Assembly (NCBI GenBank): GCA_002529455.1
Contig: NYMS01000039.1
Location: 1-44,389, forward strand
DNA length: 44,389 nt
Origin: Glycomyces fuscus
Lineage (GTDB): Bacteria > Actinomycetota > Actinomycetes > Streptosporangiales > Streptosporangiaceae
Direction of reading: 5' to 3'
This document shows, piece by piece, positions 1-7,756 of this stretch. The notes under the pieces are model-generated. The model was given only the letters and a program-made list of their open reading frames with translations, ran no database searches and was not told the DNA's origin. A program made the translations under genes and the position numbers. How positions within the stretch are numbered: position 1 is the first letter of the stretch; each line of letters starts with the position of its first letter.

Positions 1-1181
1 CCCGCCCGTGCGGTGCGCCCGCCCCGGTGCAGGTAGTCCTTGTGGTCCGTGGGCGGGTCGATGTTGACCACCAGGTCCAGCCCGTCCACGTGGATACCGC
101 GCGCGGCCACGTTGGTGGCCACCAGCGCGGTCACCGTGCCCTCCTTGAACTGCTTGAGGGTGCGGGTGCGCTGGGGCTGGGACCGCCCGCCGTGCAGGGG
201 CGCGGCGAGGACCCCGTTGGCCAGCAGGTGCTCGGCCATCCGGTCCACGGCGTGCTTGGTGTCCAGGAACATGATGACCTGGCCGTCGCGTGCCGCGATC
301 CGGGTCACGACGTCCTGCTTGTCGGCGTGCGACACGTGCATGACGTGGTGCTCCATGGTGGAGACCGCGCCCTCGGACAGGTCGACCGAGTGGACCACCG
401 GGTCGTTCAGGAACCGGCGCACCAGCGTGTCGACGTTGCGGTCCAGGGTGGCCGAGAACAGCATGCGTCGGCCGTCGGCCGGAATCTGCTGGAGAATCGC
501 GGTGACCTGCGGCATGAAGCCCATGTCGGTCATCTGGTCGGCCTCGTCCAGGACGGTGACGTCCACCTGGTCCAGGACGCAGTCGCCGCGCTCCATCAGG
601 TCGCGCAGGCGGCCCGGGGTGGCCACGACCAGCTCCACGCCCTGGCGCAGCGCGCGGGCCTGGCGGCTGATGGGCATGCCGCCCACCACGGTCGTCGTGC
701 GCACGCGCAGCGAACGGGCGTAGGGGGTGAGCGCGTCGGTCACCTGCTGGGCGAGCTCACGGGTCGGGGCGAGCACCACGGCCAGGGGGTGCCGGGGCTC
801 GGCCACGCGGCCCTCGAGCCGGGCGAGCAGGGCCAGGCCGAAGGCCAGGGTCTTGCCCGAACCGGTCTGGCTGCGGCCCAGGACGTCGCGCCCGGCCAGC
901 GAGTTGGGCAGCGTCGCCGCCTGGATGGCCGACGGGGTGGTCAGGCCCTGGCGGGCCAGCGTCGCCTTCAGCGGCGCGGGCATCTCCAGGTCCTGGAAGA
1001 CGTGGACCGGGTCGAGCGCGGGGGTGGTGGAGACGGGGAGCGCGAACTCACCGGAGGAGTGTCCCCCCTGCCGGCCGCCGAAGCCGCCGCGCTGGGGGCG
1101 GCCGCCGGACGGGCGGGGCCGCTGGCGGCCGTAACCGCCGGAGGAGTGGCTGCGACGCGCGTTGGTGCGAGGTTGGTTCAT
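1..1181 (-). CDS. DEAD-box ATP-dependent RNA helicase (3' part cut by window edge)
   Basis: RNA-unwinding ATPase of the DEAD-box superfamily, likely acting on structured mRNA or ribosomal RNA at low temperature. About 393 codons are visible; the C-terminus lies beyond the left edge. The first 45 residues are an Arg/Gly/Ser-rich basic tail. Then come motif I (SQTGSGKT), PTRELA, TPGRL, motif II (VLDEAD), SAT, motif V (ATNVAARGIHVDG) and motif VI (HRGGRTARAG), all intact. ATG at 1181 has an AAAGG element about 8 nt upstream. It lies downstream of the cold-shock gene on the same strand, across a terminator-like hairpin, so expression may be linked by read-through. Family certain; the specific RNA target is not visible. 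Confidence 0.95.
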   Translation of the reverse strand, partial: MNQPRTNARRSHSSGGYGRQRPRPSGGRPQRGGFGGRQGGHSSGEFALPVSTTPALDPVHVFQDLEMPAPLKATLARQGLTTPSAIQAATLPNSLAGRDVLGRSQTGSGKTLAFGLALLARLEGRVAEPRHPLAVVLAPTRELAQQVTDALTPYARSLRVRTTTVVGGMPISRQARALRQGVELVVATPGRLRDLMERGDCVLDQVDVTVLDEADQMTDMGFMPQVTAILQQIPADGRRMLFSATLDRNVDTLVRRFLNDPVVHSVDLSEGAVSTMEHHVMHVSHADKQDVVTRIAARDGQVIMFLDTKHAVDRMAEHLLANGVLAAPLHGGRSQPQRTRTLKQFKEGTVTALVATNVAARGIHVDGLDLVVNIDPPTDHKDYLHRGGRTARA

Positions 1182-1221
1182 ATATGGGGCCTTTCGCCGC
1201 CGACGCGTGCGTGCCTGGCGG

Positions 1222-1240
1222 GAAGCCCCCGGGGGGCTTC
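1222..1240 (-). promoter_or_regulatory. Hairpin in the leader of the helicase gene
   Basis: A 9-bp inverted repeat (GAAGCCCCC / GGGGGCTTC) sits about 40 nt upstream of the helicase ATG. It could be an mRNA structure in the 5' leader, which is common for cold-inducible helicase genes, or a chance GC-rich palindrome. Confidence 0.3.
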
Positions 1241-1367
1241 GGCGTGTGACACCGGGTGTGCGCCGGAAAGAGTCTTCAAGGATCCACGACCCGCACGGAG
1301 AACCGGGGTCGTGGCAGAGGACCGGACCAGCGCCTGTCGGAGAACGACGGCCAGAAGATCGGTCCGG

Positions 1368-1420
1368 GAAAAGCTAAACCGGGGAGGGGCCACCGCCGCG
1401 AGGGCGGGCCCCTGCCCCGG
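1368..1420 (-). terminator. Terminator-like hairpin after the cold-shock gene
   Basis: Read on the minus strand, a long stem (CCGGGG with CCCCGG, then AGGGGCC with GGCCCCT, one bulged base) is followed directly by a T-rich stretch (TTTAGCTTTT). It begins about 17 nt beyond the cold-shock stop codon, the usual place and form of an intrinsic terminator. It separates the cold-shock gene from the helicase. Confidence 0.65.
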
Positions 1421-1437
1421 TAGGAGTCTCAGCTCAG

Positions 1438-1641
1438 TCAGATCAGGGTGATGTTGTCGGCCTGGAGGCCCTTGGCACCCTGGGTGACGTCGAAGTCCAC
1501 GGCCTGGCCCTCCGCGAGCTCGCGGTAGCCGTTGGCCTGGATGGCGGAGTAGTGGGCGAAGACGTCGGGGCCGCCGCCGTCCTGCTCGATGAAGCCGAAG
1601 CCCTTTTCGCCGTTGAACCACTTGACCTTGCCGGTCGCCAT
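1438..1641 (-). CDS. Cold-shock domain protein (CspA family)
   Basis: Single cold-shock (S1-like OB-fold) domain of 67 residues, the family's usual length. It binds single-stranded nucleic acid and acts as an RNA chaperone. RNP1 (KGFGFI, residues 13-18) and RNP2 (VFAHY, 27-31) are intact, and the N-terminus [10 protein letters not shown] is typical. ATG at 1641 has GAGAGGA about 6 nt upstream; longer in-frame upstream readings are not supported. The helicase follows on the same strand, and cold-shock protein plus DEAD-box helicase is a sensible RNA-remodelling pair. Which Csp paralogue this is cannot be said. Confidence 0.95.
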   Translation of the reverse strand: MATGKVKWFNGEKGFGFIEQDGGGPDVFAHYSAIQANGYRELAEGQAVDFDVTQGAKGLQADNITLI

Positions 1642-1722
1642 GGGTGTTCCTCTCGTTCGGGAGTATGAAGAAAACCGCGGTCTGACGATTTTCCCGTCAC
1701 TGCGGCAATAACCCGAATAAGA

Positions 1723-1751
1723 TGTACATCCAACGGGAATCACGACTGCAA
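1723..1751 (-). promoter_or_regulatory. Candidate promoter of the cold-shock gene
   Basis: On the minus strand TTGCAG (1746-1751) and TGTACA (1723-1728) are spaced by 17 nt. This would give a 5' leader of roughly 75 nt before the ATG at 1641, in a stretch less GC-rich than its surroundings. A long leader is usual for cold-shock mRNAs. The match to consensus is only partial. Confidence 0.3.
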
Positions 1752-2054
1752 CTTCTCTGAACCTAGCACACCTTCGCCCCCGGGCCCCAGAATTATCGTG
1801 TGTCACATGGCACGGAGAACCGTGGTAACGATCCGCCGGGAAAACGCGTTGGTTCCGATTCCCGCACACGGGGCGGGGCCCGGCCCGCGGACCACCCCCC
1901 GGGCGCGGGGGAACACGCCCGTATGCAGGCCATGGGCGTGGCGCCGGCCGTGGAAGGGGCTGCGGGCCCCGGGCGCGGGAACCGCGGGGTTCCGCTGTCC
2001 GCACGGGACCTCCCCCGACATCGGCGACGGCCGGCGGTGGGACCCGTCACCGTC
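1752..2054. other. Intergenic region without a supported gene
   Basis: Lies between the cold-shock promoter area and the 3' end of the sigma-factor gene. The only structure noted is a short hairpin (GGAACC gcgg GGTTCC, 1978-1993), which could terminate the sigma operon on the minus strand. Open frames across it on either strand lack ribosome-binding sites and recognisable protein sequence. Confidence 0.4.
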
Positions 2055-3047
2055 TCAGCGGCGCGGGGTCAGCACGGCGGGCAGGCCGAAGTGCCGGAAG
2101 AGCCCGGTGTCGAAGAACATCACCGTGTGGGCGACCGCGTCCGCCCCGGGTGCCAGTTCCAGCACCTGGATCCCGAACGCCCGGTGGACGCCGTCGCCGC
2201 CCCGCATGTACAGCGCGAAGGCGGGCTGGCCGTTGGCGGCGGTCGGCACCAGCGCCAGGTCGCCCGGGCCGCTGGCCGGGCAGTGCGCGGCGACGAGGCG
2301 GCCGATGTGCCCGGCGCCGCGCACCCAGGTGGCGAAGGGCGGCATCTCGAACACCGCGTCGTCGGTGAACAGCTCGGTGATCGCCGAGATGTCGTAGGAC
2401 TCGAACGCGCTGACGTACCGGTCGAGCACCCGGCGCTGCTCCGGCCCGGGCTCGGCCACCTCCTCCTCCCTGGGCGTGGTCCGGGTCAGCTGGGCGCGGG
2501 CCCGCTGGAGCAGGCTGTTGACCGCCGGGACGGAGACACCGAGGGTGTCGGCGACCTCGGCCGCGCTGTAGCGCAGCACGTCGCGCAGGATCAGCACCGC
2601 CCGCTGCCTGGGCTGCAGGTGCTGGAGGGCGGCGACCAGGGCCAGGCGCACGCTCTCGCGCGCGACCACGACCGCGCCGGGGTCGTCCACGCCGACCAGG
2701 GCGTCGGGCACCGGCTCCAGCCAGGGCAGCTCCGGGCGGTCGGCCAGCTCGCCCTCGGGCTCGGCGGTGGGTCCGCCCAGCCCGGTGGGCAGGGGACGCC
2801 GCCGGCGCTTCTCCAGGGCGGTGAGACAGGCCGTGGTGGCGATCCGGTGGAGCCAGGTGCGCAGGCTGGAGCGGCCCTCGAAGCGGTCGTAGGCCTTCCA
2901 GGCGCGCAGATAGGTCTCCTGCACCAGGTCCTCCGCGTCGTGCACCGAACCCAGCATGCGGTAGCAGTGCGCGAACAGCTCGCGCCGGTACGGGTCGGCG
3001 AGCCTCATGAAGTCCTGGTCGGACGCGTGTTCCACCACGGCCGCCAC
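2055..3047 (-). CDS. ECF RNA polymerase sigma factor with C-terminal SnoaL/NTF2-like domain (SigG/TIGR02960 type)
   Basis: Alternative sigma factor that directs RNA polymerase to specific promoters. Sigma-70 region 2 covers about residues 14-80 (ELFAHCYRMLGSVHDAEDLV), region 4 about 135-195 (LQPRQRAVLILRDVLRYSAA), and a SnoaL-like domain about 205-325. Its 330 residues fit the long ECF class, where the extra domain is thought to control activity instead of an anti-sigma factor; none is encoded nearby. GTG at 3047 is supported by GGAGG 6 nt upstream. It follows the second VOC gene by 1 nt, so it is probably translated from the same mRNA. The inducing signal is unknown. Confidence 0.92.
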   Translation of the reverse strand: MAAVVEHASDQDFMRLADPYRRELFAHCYRMLGSVHDAEDLVQETYLRAWKAYDRFEGRSSLRTWLHRIATTACLTALEKRRRRPLPTGLGGPTAEPEGELADRPELPWLEPVPDALVGVDDPGAVVVARESVRLALVAALQHLQPRQRAVLILRDVLRYSAAEVADTLGVSVPAVNSLLQRARAQLTRTTPREEEVAEPGPEQRRVLDRYVSAFESYDISAITELFTDDAVFEMPPFATWVRGAGHIGRLVAAHCPASGPGDLALVPTAANGQPAFALYMRGGDGVHRAFGIQVLELAPGADAVAHTVMFFDTGLFRHFGLPAVLTPRR

Positions 3048-3048
3048 G

Positions 3049-3432
3049 TTACGCCTCCTGTATGACGGAACACACGTTCCCGAACGGGTCGGCGAACCAC
3101 GCCACCTTCGGTTCGCCCCGCGACACCCCCTTGCCGTCCTGGTCGAAGCCCTCGTAGCGGAGCATCCCGACGCCGCGGCGGACGAGTTCGTCCACGGCGT
3201 CGTCGATGTCGTCCACGGGGAGGTTGAGGACGGTGAAGTCCGCGGGCCGGTGGTCGGGCCTGGGGTAGACGAGGACGGCCCGCCCCTCCCCCAGGTCGAT
3301 GCCGAACAGGCCGTGCTCCTCCATGCCCCCGACGGGCGCGAGCGCGAGCCCGAGGGTGGTGCCGTAGAACTCCCTGGCCCGGTCGGGGTCGGGAACGGCG
3401 AAGGAGGCGAAGGCCCTGGCGGTGTCGAACAC
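3049..3432 (-). CDS. VOC (glyoxalase/bleomycin-resistance fold) protein, second of two
   Basis: 127-residue protein of the vicinal-oxygen-chelate superfamily, made of two beta-alpha-beta-beta-beta units. The opening FASFAVPDPDRAREFYGTTL and the closing WFADPFGNVCSVIQ are classic. Members bind metal and act as lyases, dioxygenases or drug-binding proteins; substrate cannot be told here. GTG at 3432 has GGAG 6 nt upstream. It lies 9 nt after the first VOC gene and 1 nt before the sigma gene, so all three look co-transcribed. VOC proteins beside SigG-type ECF genes suggest a role in detoxification controlled with the sigma factor, which is inference. Confidence 0.85.
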   Translation of the reverse strand: MFDTARAFASFAVPDPDRAREFYGTTLGLALAPVGGMEEHGLFGIDLGEGRAVLVYPRPDHRPADFTVLNLPVDDIDDAVDELVRRGVGMLRYEGFDQDGKGVSRGEPKVAWFADPFGNVCSVIQEA

Positions 3433-3441
3433 GGTGGTCTC

Positions 3442-3831
3442 CTAGCTCTGGCGCGCCATGGCTGCGCGGTGTTCGTCGCTGAGCTGGATGATCTGGACGT
3501 AGTTGCCGTCGGGGTCGACGGCGGTGCCGAACAGGCTGCCGTCGCGGTCCTCCAGGGGCGCCAGCCACTCGGTGCCCCGCGCGTCCATGCGGGCGGCGAC
3601 GGCCCGGGCGTCGTCCACGTCGACGTTGAGGATCACGCGGGCCGGGTCGCCCGCCCTGGGGGCGACGTCGTCTCGGCGGTCGATGAGCAGGTGGAAGGCC
3701 CCCAGGCGCAGGACGCGGTAGCCGTCCATGTCGTTGTCCTCCTGGGGGGACAGGACGTCGGCGTACCAGTCGTGCAGGCGGTCGGGGTCGGTGGTGGCGA
3801 GCAGCAGGCTGTCGAGGTTGGGGCGTTCCAT
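3442..3831 (-). CDS. VOC (glyoxalase/bleomycin-resistance fold) protein, first of two
   Basis: 129-residue VOC superfamily protein, a different subgroup from its neighbour. It begins LDSLLLATTDPDRLHDWYAD and ends TAVDPDGNYVQIIQLSDEH, the usual start and end elements of this fold. Metal ligands are not all obvious, so it may bind rather than convert its ligand. ATG at 3831 has a strong GGAGG 5 nt upstream. First gene of the VOC-VOC-sigma group and 52 nt downstream of the MFS exporter on the same strand. Confidence 0.85.
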   Translation of the reverse strand: MERPNLDSLLLATTDPDRLHDWYADVLSPQEDNDMDGYRVLRLGAFHLLIDRRDDVAPRAGDPARVILNVDVDDARAVAARMDARGTEWLAPLEDRDGSLFGTAVDPDGNYVQIIQLSDEHRAAMARQS

Positions 3832-3883
3832 GGTGTCCTCCGGTGGTGTGGTGTCGGGTCCGCGGCGTCCGGTCCGGGTCGTC

Positions 3884-5527
3884 TCAGGTCCGGTTCTCGG
3901 TGCCGCTCACCCGTACCGACCCGTCGGCTCCCGCGGACTCATCGGCCGGCGCCGGATTTCCTCCCGCCGTTTCCTCCCCCGGCGCGTACGCGTCCTCCTC
4001 CGCCGGTTCCCGCTCCTGCGGCGGTCCCGGCGACGCCGAGCGCAGCAGGACCATGGCGGCCACCCCGAACACGGCCATGGCCGCGCACCCGATCACACCG
4101 ACCAGGTTGATCCCCGAGGTGAAGGCCTCGCGTGCCGGACCGAGCAGGCTCTGGGCCGGGCCCGCGGGCAGTTCCCCGGCGGCGGCCACGGCCGCGGGCA
4201 GGGTCTGCCCCGCCTCCTCGGGCACGCCCCGGGGAACGGTCACCTCGGCGCGGTAGACCGCCGAGGCCAGGCTGCCCAGCAGGGCCACGCCCATGGCGAC
4301 GCCGAACTCCCCGCTGGTCTCGGACATGGAAGCGGCGGCCCCGGCCCTCTCCCGGGGGGCCGAGCCCACCACGATGTCGGTGCCCAGGGCGGCGCCGGGT
4401 CCCAGCCCCACCGAGGCCAGCAGCAGTCCGGCGACCACGAGCGGTGTTCCGCCCTCGACCGGGACCAGGAACAGCAGGGCGAACCCCGAGGCGGTCACGA
4501 GCATGCCGCCGCCGATGACGTTGGCCCGGCCCACGCGCGCGGCCAGCGGCGCTCCGGCCATGGTGGCGGCGATCATCGCCAGCGCCGGGGGCACCTGCCA
4601 CATCCCCGCGACCAGCGAGGAGTGTCCGGCGACCATCTGGAGGTACTGGCTGATCAGGAGGAACGTGCCGCCCATGGTGACCGCACCCGCCATCATCACG
4701 CCCAGCGCGGCCCCGAAGGCGGGCCGGCGGAACAGCCCGAGGTCCAGCAGCGGGTCGGGCAGGCGCAGCTGACGGCGGACGAACAGCGCGCCCACGGCCA
4801 GTCCCAGGGCCACGGAACCGAGCGGGGCCAGGACCGCTCCGCCCTCGGCGACGGCCTTGAGGCCGTAGACGACCGGCAGGATGGCGGCCAGGGAGAGGGC
4901 GACGCTGACCGGGTCGAGCCGACCGGGTTCGGCCGCGCGGTGCTCGGGCAGGAGCAGGGGCGCGCACACCAGCAGCAGCACCATGACGGGGACGCCGAGC
5001 AGGAACACCGAACCCCACCAGAACCACTCCAGGAGGAGCCCGCCCACGACCGGTCCGATGGCGGTGCCGCCCATGAAGCAGCTCGACCAGACCGCGATGG
5101 CCACGGCGCGCTGCCGCGGGTCGGTGAACATGTTGCTGATCAGGGCCAGGGTGGAGGGCATGAGGGTGGCCCCGGCCACGCCCATGAGGGCGCGGGTGGC
5201 GATGAGCGCGGCGGAGCTGGGCGCGAAGGCCGCGGCCACGGAGGCCAGGCCGAAGACGGCGGCGCCGATCATCAGCAGGCGCCTGCGGCCGACGCGGTCG
5301 CCGAGGGTGCCCATGGTGATGAGGAATCCGGCGATCATGAAGCCGTACACGTCCATGATCCAGAGCAGCTGGCCGCCGGAGGGCCGCAGGTCGGCGGCCA
5401 GGTGGGGCAGCGCCAGGTAGAGCACGCTCATGTCCAGGGAGAGCAGCAGGGTGGGCAGGGCCAGCACCCCGAGCCCGAGCCACTCGCGCCCTCCCGCGCG
5501 TGCGGGGGTCGGCTTCTCGCCGTTCAT
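3884..5527 (-). CDS. MFS multidrug efflux transporter, DHA2/14-TMS (QacA/SmvA-like)
   Basis: Proton-driven inner-membrane exporter of 547 residues with about 14 membrane segments. The start of the mature core (LLSLDMSVLYLALPHLA) carries the membrane-embedded Asp typical of QacA/SmvA. The loop 2-3 motif A appears as GTLGDRVGRRRLL, and segment 5 holds the antiporter motif region (GTAIGPVVGGLL). The C-terminal 50 residues are a hydrophilic Glu/Pro/Ala tail. ATG at 5527 has GAGGAAG upstream; a longer frame to 5605 has no such site. It precedes the VOC-sigma genes by 52 nt, so exporter, VOC proteins and sigma factor may form one stress/resistance operon. Substrate unknown, probably cationic or lipophilic drugs. 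Confidence 0.92.
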   Translation of the reverse strand: MNGEKPTPARAGGREWLGLGVLALPTLLLSLDMSVLYLALPHLAADLRPSGGQLLWIMDVYGFMIAGFLITMGTLGDRVGRRRLLMIGAAVFGLASVAAAFAPSSAALIATRALMGVAGATLMPSTLALISNMFTDPRQRAVAIAVWSSCFMGGTAIGPVVGGLLLEWFWWGSVFLLGVPVMVLLLVCAPLLLPEHRAAEPGRLDPVSVALSLAAILPVVYGLKAVAEGGAVLAPLGSVALGLAVGALFVRRQLRLPDPLLDLGLFRRPAFGAALGVMMAGAVTMGGTFLLISQYLQMVAGHSSLVAGMWQVPPALAMIAATMAGAPLAARVGRANVIGGGMLVTASGFALLFLVPVEGGTPLVVAGLLLASVGLGPGAALGTDIVVGSAPRERAGAAASMSETSGEFGVAMGVALLGSLASAVYRAEVTVPRGVPEEAGQTLPAAVAAAGELPAGPAQSLLGPAREAFTSGINLVGVIGCAAMAVFGVAAMVLLRSASPGPPQEREPAEEDAYAPGEETAGGNPAPADESAGADGSVRVSGTENRT

Positions 5528-5733
5528 CGTGGTCTTCCTCGTCCGTCGGATCCGCACGGTGCGGTTCGTTCGTGTGTACGGACTCCGAAGGCGGCGGAAA
5601 GTCATCGGCCCGGGCCGGAGGAGTGGAGGCCTCAGCGCGGTCCCGTGCCGCCCGGGCGGCGGACGGGCCCGGCCCCCCGGCTCGCAGGCCCGCCCCGGTC
5701 GCCGGCTGCGCGGGAGCGGTCGGCGCGGGAGCG

Positions 5734-5771
5734 GTCCGGGAGGGGCCGGTCGGCCGGGTCCCCTCCCGGAC
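5734..5771 (-). terminator. Terminator-like hairpin after the ABC permease
   Basis: A perfect 12-bp inverted repeat (GTCCGGGAGGGG, 5734-5745, with CCCCTCCCGGAC, 5760-5771) lies about 30 nt beyond the permease stop codon. There is no T-run, as is common in high-GC actinomycetes. It separates the ABC operon from the MFS gene. The rest of the 5528-5801 gap shows no gene. Confidence 0.6.
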
Positions 5772-5801
5772 GGCGCCCCGTCCCCGGTCGCCTCCGGTGC
5801 C

Positions 5802-6653
5802 TCAGCGGCTCAGCCGCCGGTAGCGCCGCAGTGCCAGCGGCACGAAGACCATCATCAGCACCAGCGGCCACACCACCGCCATGAGCAGCGCGTTCTGCGC
5901 GATCCAGGAGTCGTTGGCCGCCACCGGGTTGCCGAACAGGTCGCGGGCCGCGATCACCGTCGCCGACAGCGGGTTCCACTCGGCCACCGGCACCAGCCAG
6001 TCCGGCATCGTGTCGGTGGGCACGAAGGTGTCCGCGACCATGGCCAGCGGGAAGACCAGCGAGAAGAACTTCATCGCCGCCTCCGGGCTGCGCACCACCA
6101 GGCCCAGGTAGATGCCGATCCAGGTGAAGGCCAGGCGCAGCAGCAACAGCAGCCCCAGGGCCGCCAGCGCGGAGAGCGGGCCGTTGTGCCACTGCCAGCC
6201 GACCAGCAGCCCCATCCCGGCCAGGACCGCCAGGTCCACCACCGCGGAGAGCACGTCGGCCAGGCTCCGCCCGGCCAGCAGCGACGCGGGGGCCACCGGC
6301 AGCGTGCGGAACCGGTCGACCACACCGCGCCCGGCGTCGGAGACCACCGCGATCGTGGTGTTGCCGATCCCGAAGGCCATGGTCAGCGCGAACAGGCCCG
6401 GCATCAGGAACTCGCGGTACTCCTGCCCCGGGGCGTCCATGACCGCGCCCATCGCCTCGCCGAAGACGAAGCCGAACAGCAGCACGGCCAGGACCGGGAC
6501 CATCAGCGTGCCGACGAGCTCGTCGGGCTTGTACACCAGGTGCAGCAGGTAGCGGCGCGCCACCACCCAGGTGTCGGCCACCGCCCAGCGCGCCCGCGCC
6601 AGGGGGCCGGGCTCCTCCGGGGCCGGCCGCCCCGTCTCGGTCGTGGACGTCAT
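5802..6653 (-). CDS. ABC-2 type transporter permease (DrrB-like)
   Basis: 283-residue integral membrane subunit of a drug or lipid exporter. It has six predicted membrane segments and the ABC-2 signature region (NTTIAVVSDAGRGVVDRFRT), where the loop couples to the ATPase. The C-terminal part reads WNPLSATVIAARDLFGNPV, typical of DrrB/NodJ-type permeases. ATG at 6653 overlaps the ATPase stop by 4 nt (ATGA) and has GGAGG 4 nt upstream, so the two subunits are translationally coupled. Exported compound unknown. Confidence 0.93.
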   Translation of the reverse strand: MTSTTETGRPAPEEPGPLARARWAVADTWVVARRYLLHLVYKPDELVGTLMVPVLAVLLFGFVFGEAMGAVMDAPGQEYREFLMPGLFALTMAFGIGNTTIAVVSDAGRGVVDRFRTLPVAPASLLAGRSLADVLSAVVDLAVLAGMGLLVGWQWHNGPLSALAALGLLLLLRLAFTWIGIYLGLVVRSPEAAMKFFSLVFPLAMVADTFVPTDTMPDWLVPVAEWNPLSATVIAARDLFGNPVAANDSWIAQNALLMAVVWPLVLMMVFVPLALRRYRRLSR

Positions 6654-7756
6654 GACGCCTCCTCCTCGGTGCCCTGGCGGCCCGTCAGGGCCAGGAACAC
6701 GTCGTCCAGGGTCGGGCGGCGCAGGGCGATGTCCTCCACGTCCAGTCCCGCCTCGTCCAGGGCGCGCACCGCCCCGGCCAGTCCCGCGCCCCGGCCGTCG
6801 AAGGGTACGGACACCCGCAGGGCGTCGGCGTCCACCTCCGGCGGGGCCCCGGCCACGCGGCCCAGGACCTCCCCGACCGGGGGGAGCGCGTCGGCGTCGG
6901 CCACCACGGCCTCCACCCGGCCGCCCCCGACCCGGGACTTGAGCTCCTCGGGGGTGCCCTCGGCGATGACCCTTCCGGAGTCGACCACCGAGATCCGGTC
7001 GGCCAGGCGGTCGGCCTCCTCCAGGTACTGGGTGGTCAGCAGCACGGTCGTGCCGCCCTCGGCCAGGTCGCGCACGGCCCGCCAGACCTCGGCGCGGCTG
7101 CGCGGGTCCAGGCCCGTGGTGGGCTCGTCCAGGAACAGCACCGCGGGGTCGGGGATCAGGCTCGCGGCCAGGTCGAGCCGGCGGCGCATCCCGCCCGAGT
7201 ACTCGCGCACCGGGCGGTGGGCCGCGTGGGTCAGGTCGAAGCGCTCCAGGAGTTCGGCGGCCCGTGCCCGCGCCGCCCGCGCCCCCAGGTGGTACAGGCG
7301 GGCGAACATCTCCAGGTTGCGCCGTCCGCTGAGGATCTCGTCGAGCGCCGCGTACTGGCCTGCGAAGCCGATGCGGGAGCGCACCCGCGCGCTCTGGCGG
7401 GCCACGTCGAACCCGGCGACGCGCACCTGGCCGGCGTCGAAGCGCAGCAGGGTGGACATGACCCGTACGGCGGTGGTCTTGCCCGCCCCGTTGGGGCCCA
7501 GCAGCGCGTGCACCGCGCCGGGGGGCACCTCCAGGTCGAAGCCGTCCAGGGCGGCGCGACCGCGGGCTCCGGGGTAGGACTTGCGCACGTCCCGGGCCAG
7601 GATCACCGGGTCTGCGGCGCGGTGGCCGGGCGAGGGCCCGCGGGCGGTGCGGCGGTCGGCGGCGGGGAGGCCGGCGGCGACGCCGGTGGCGCGGTCGTCG
7701 GCGGCGCGGTGGCCGGTGACGCGTTCGCCGACGGCGCCGTCGTGGGCGGGCGTCAC
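6650..7756 (-). CDS. ABC transporter ATP-binding protein (DrrA family)
   Basis: ATPase subunit of the exporter; 368 residues. Walker A GPNGAGKTT (about 87-95), signature YSGGMRRRLDLA, Walker B AVLFLDEPTTGLDP and the H-loop region (TTQYLEEADRLADR) are intact. A DrrA-type C-terminal extension ends with RRPTLDDVFLALTGR. GTG at 7756 is supported by GGAGG 7 nt upstream and a 4-nt overlap with the hydrolase stop. The resulting first 50 residues are an Ala/Arg/Gly-rich non-conserved tail that is unusual for the family, so a later start near residue 50 is possible. Coupled to the permease downstream. Confidence 0.93.
   Translation of the reverse strand: MTPAHDGAVGERVTGHRAADDRATGVAAGLPAADRRTARGPSPGHRAADPVILARDVRKSYPGARGRAALDGFDLEVPPGAVHALLGPNGAGKTTAVRVMSTLLRFDAGQVRVAGFDVARQSARVRSRIGFAGQYAALDEILSGRRNLEMFARLYHLGARAARARAAELLERFDLTHAAHRPVREYSGGMRRRLDLAASLIPDPAVLFLDEPTTGLDPRSRAEVWRAVRDLAEGGTTVLLTTQYLEEADRLADRISVVDSGRVIAEGTPEELKSRVGGGRVEAVVADADALPPVGEVLGRVAGAPPEVDADALRVSVPFDGRGAGLAGAVRALDEAGLDVEDIALRRPTLDDVFLALTGRQGTEEEAS

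Noticed and set aside
1..1451. Long plus-strand frames across the helicase
   Set aside because: Antisense to a helicase with all DEAD-box motifs.
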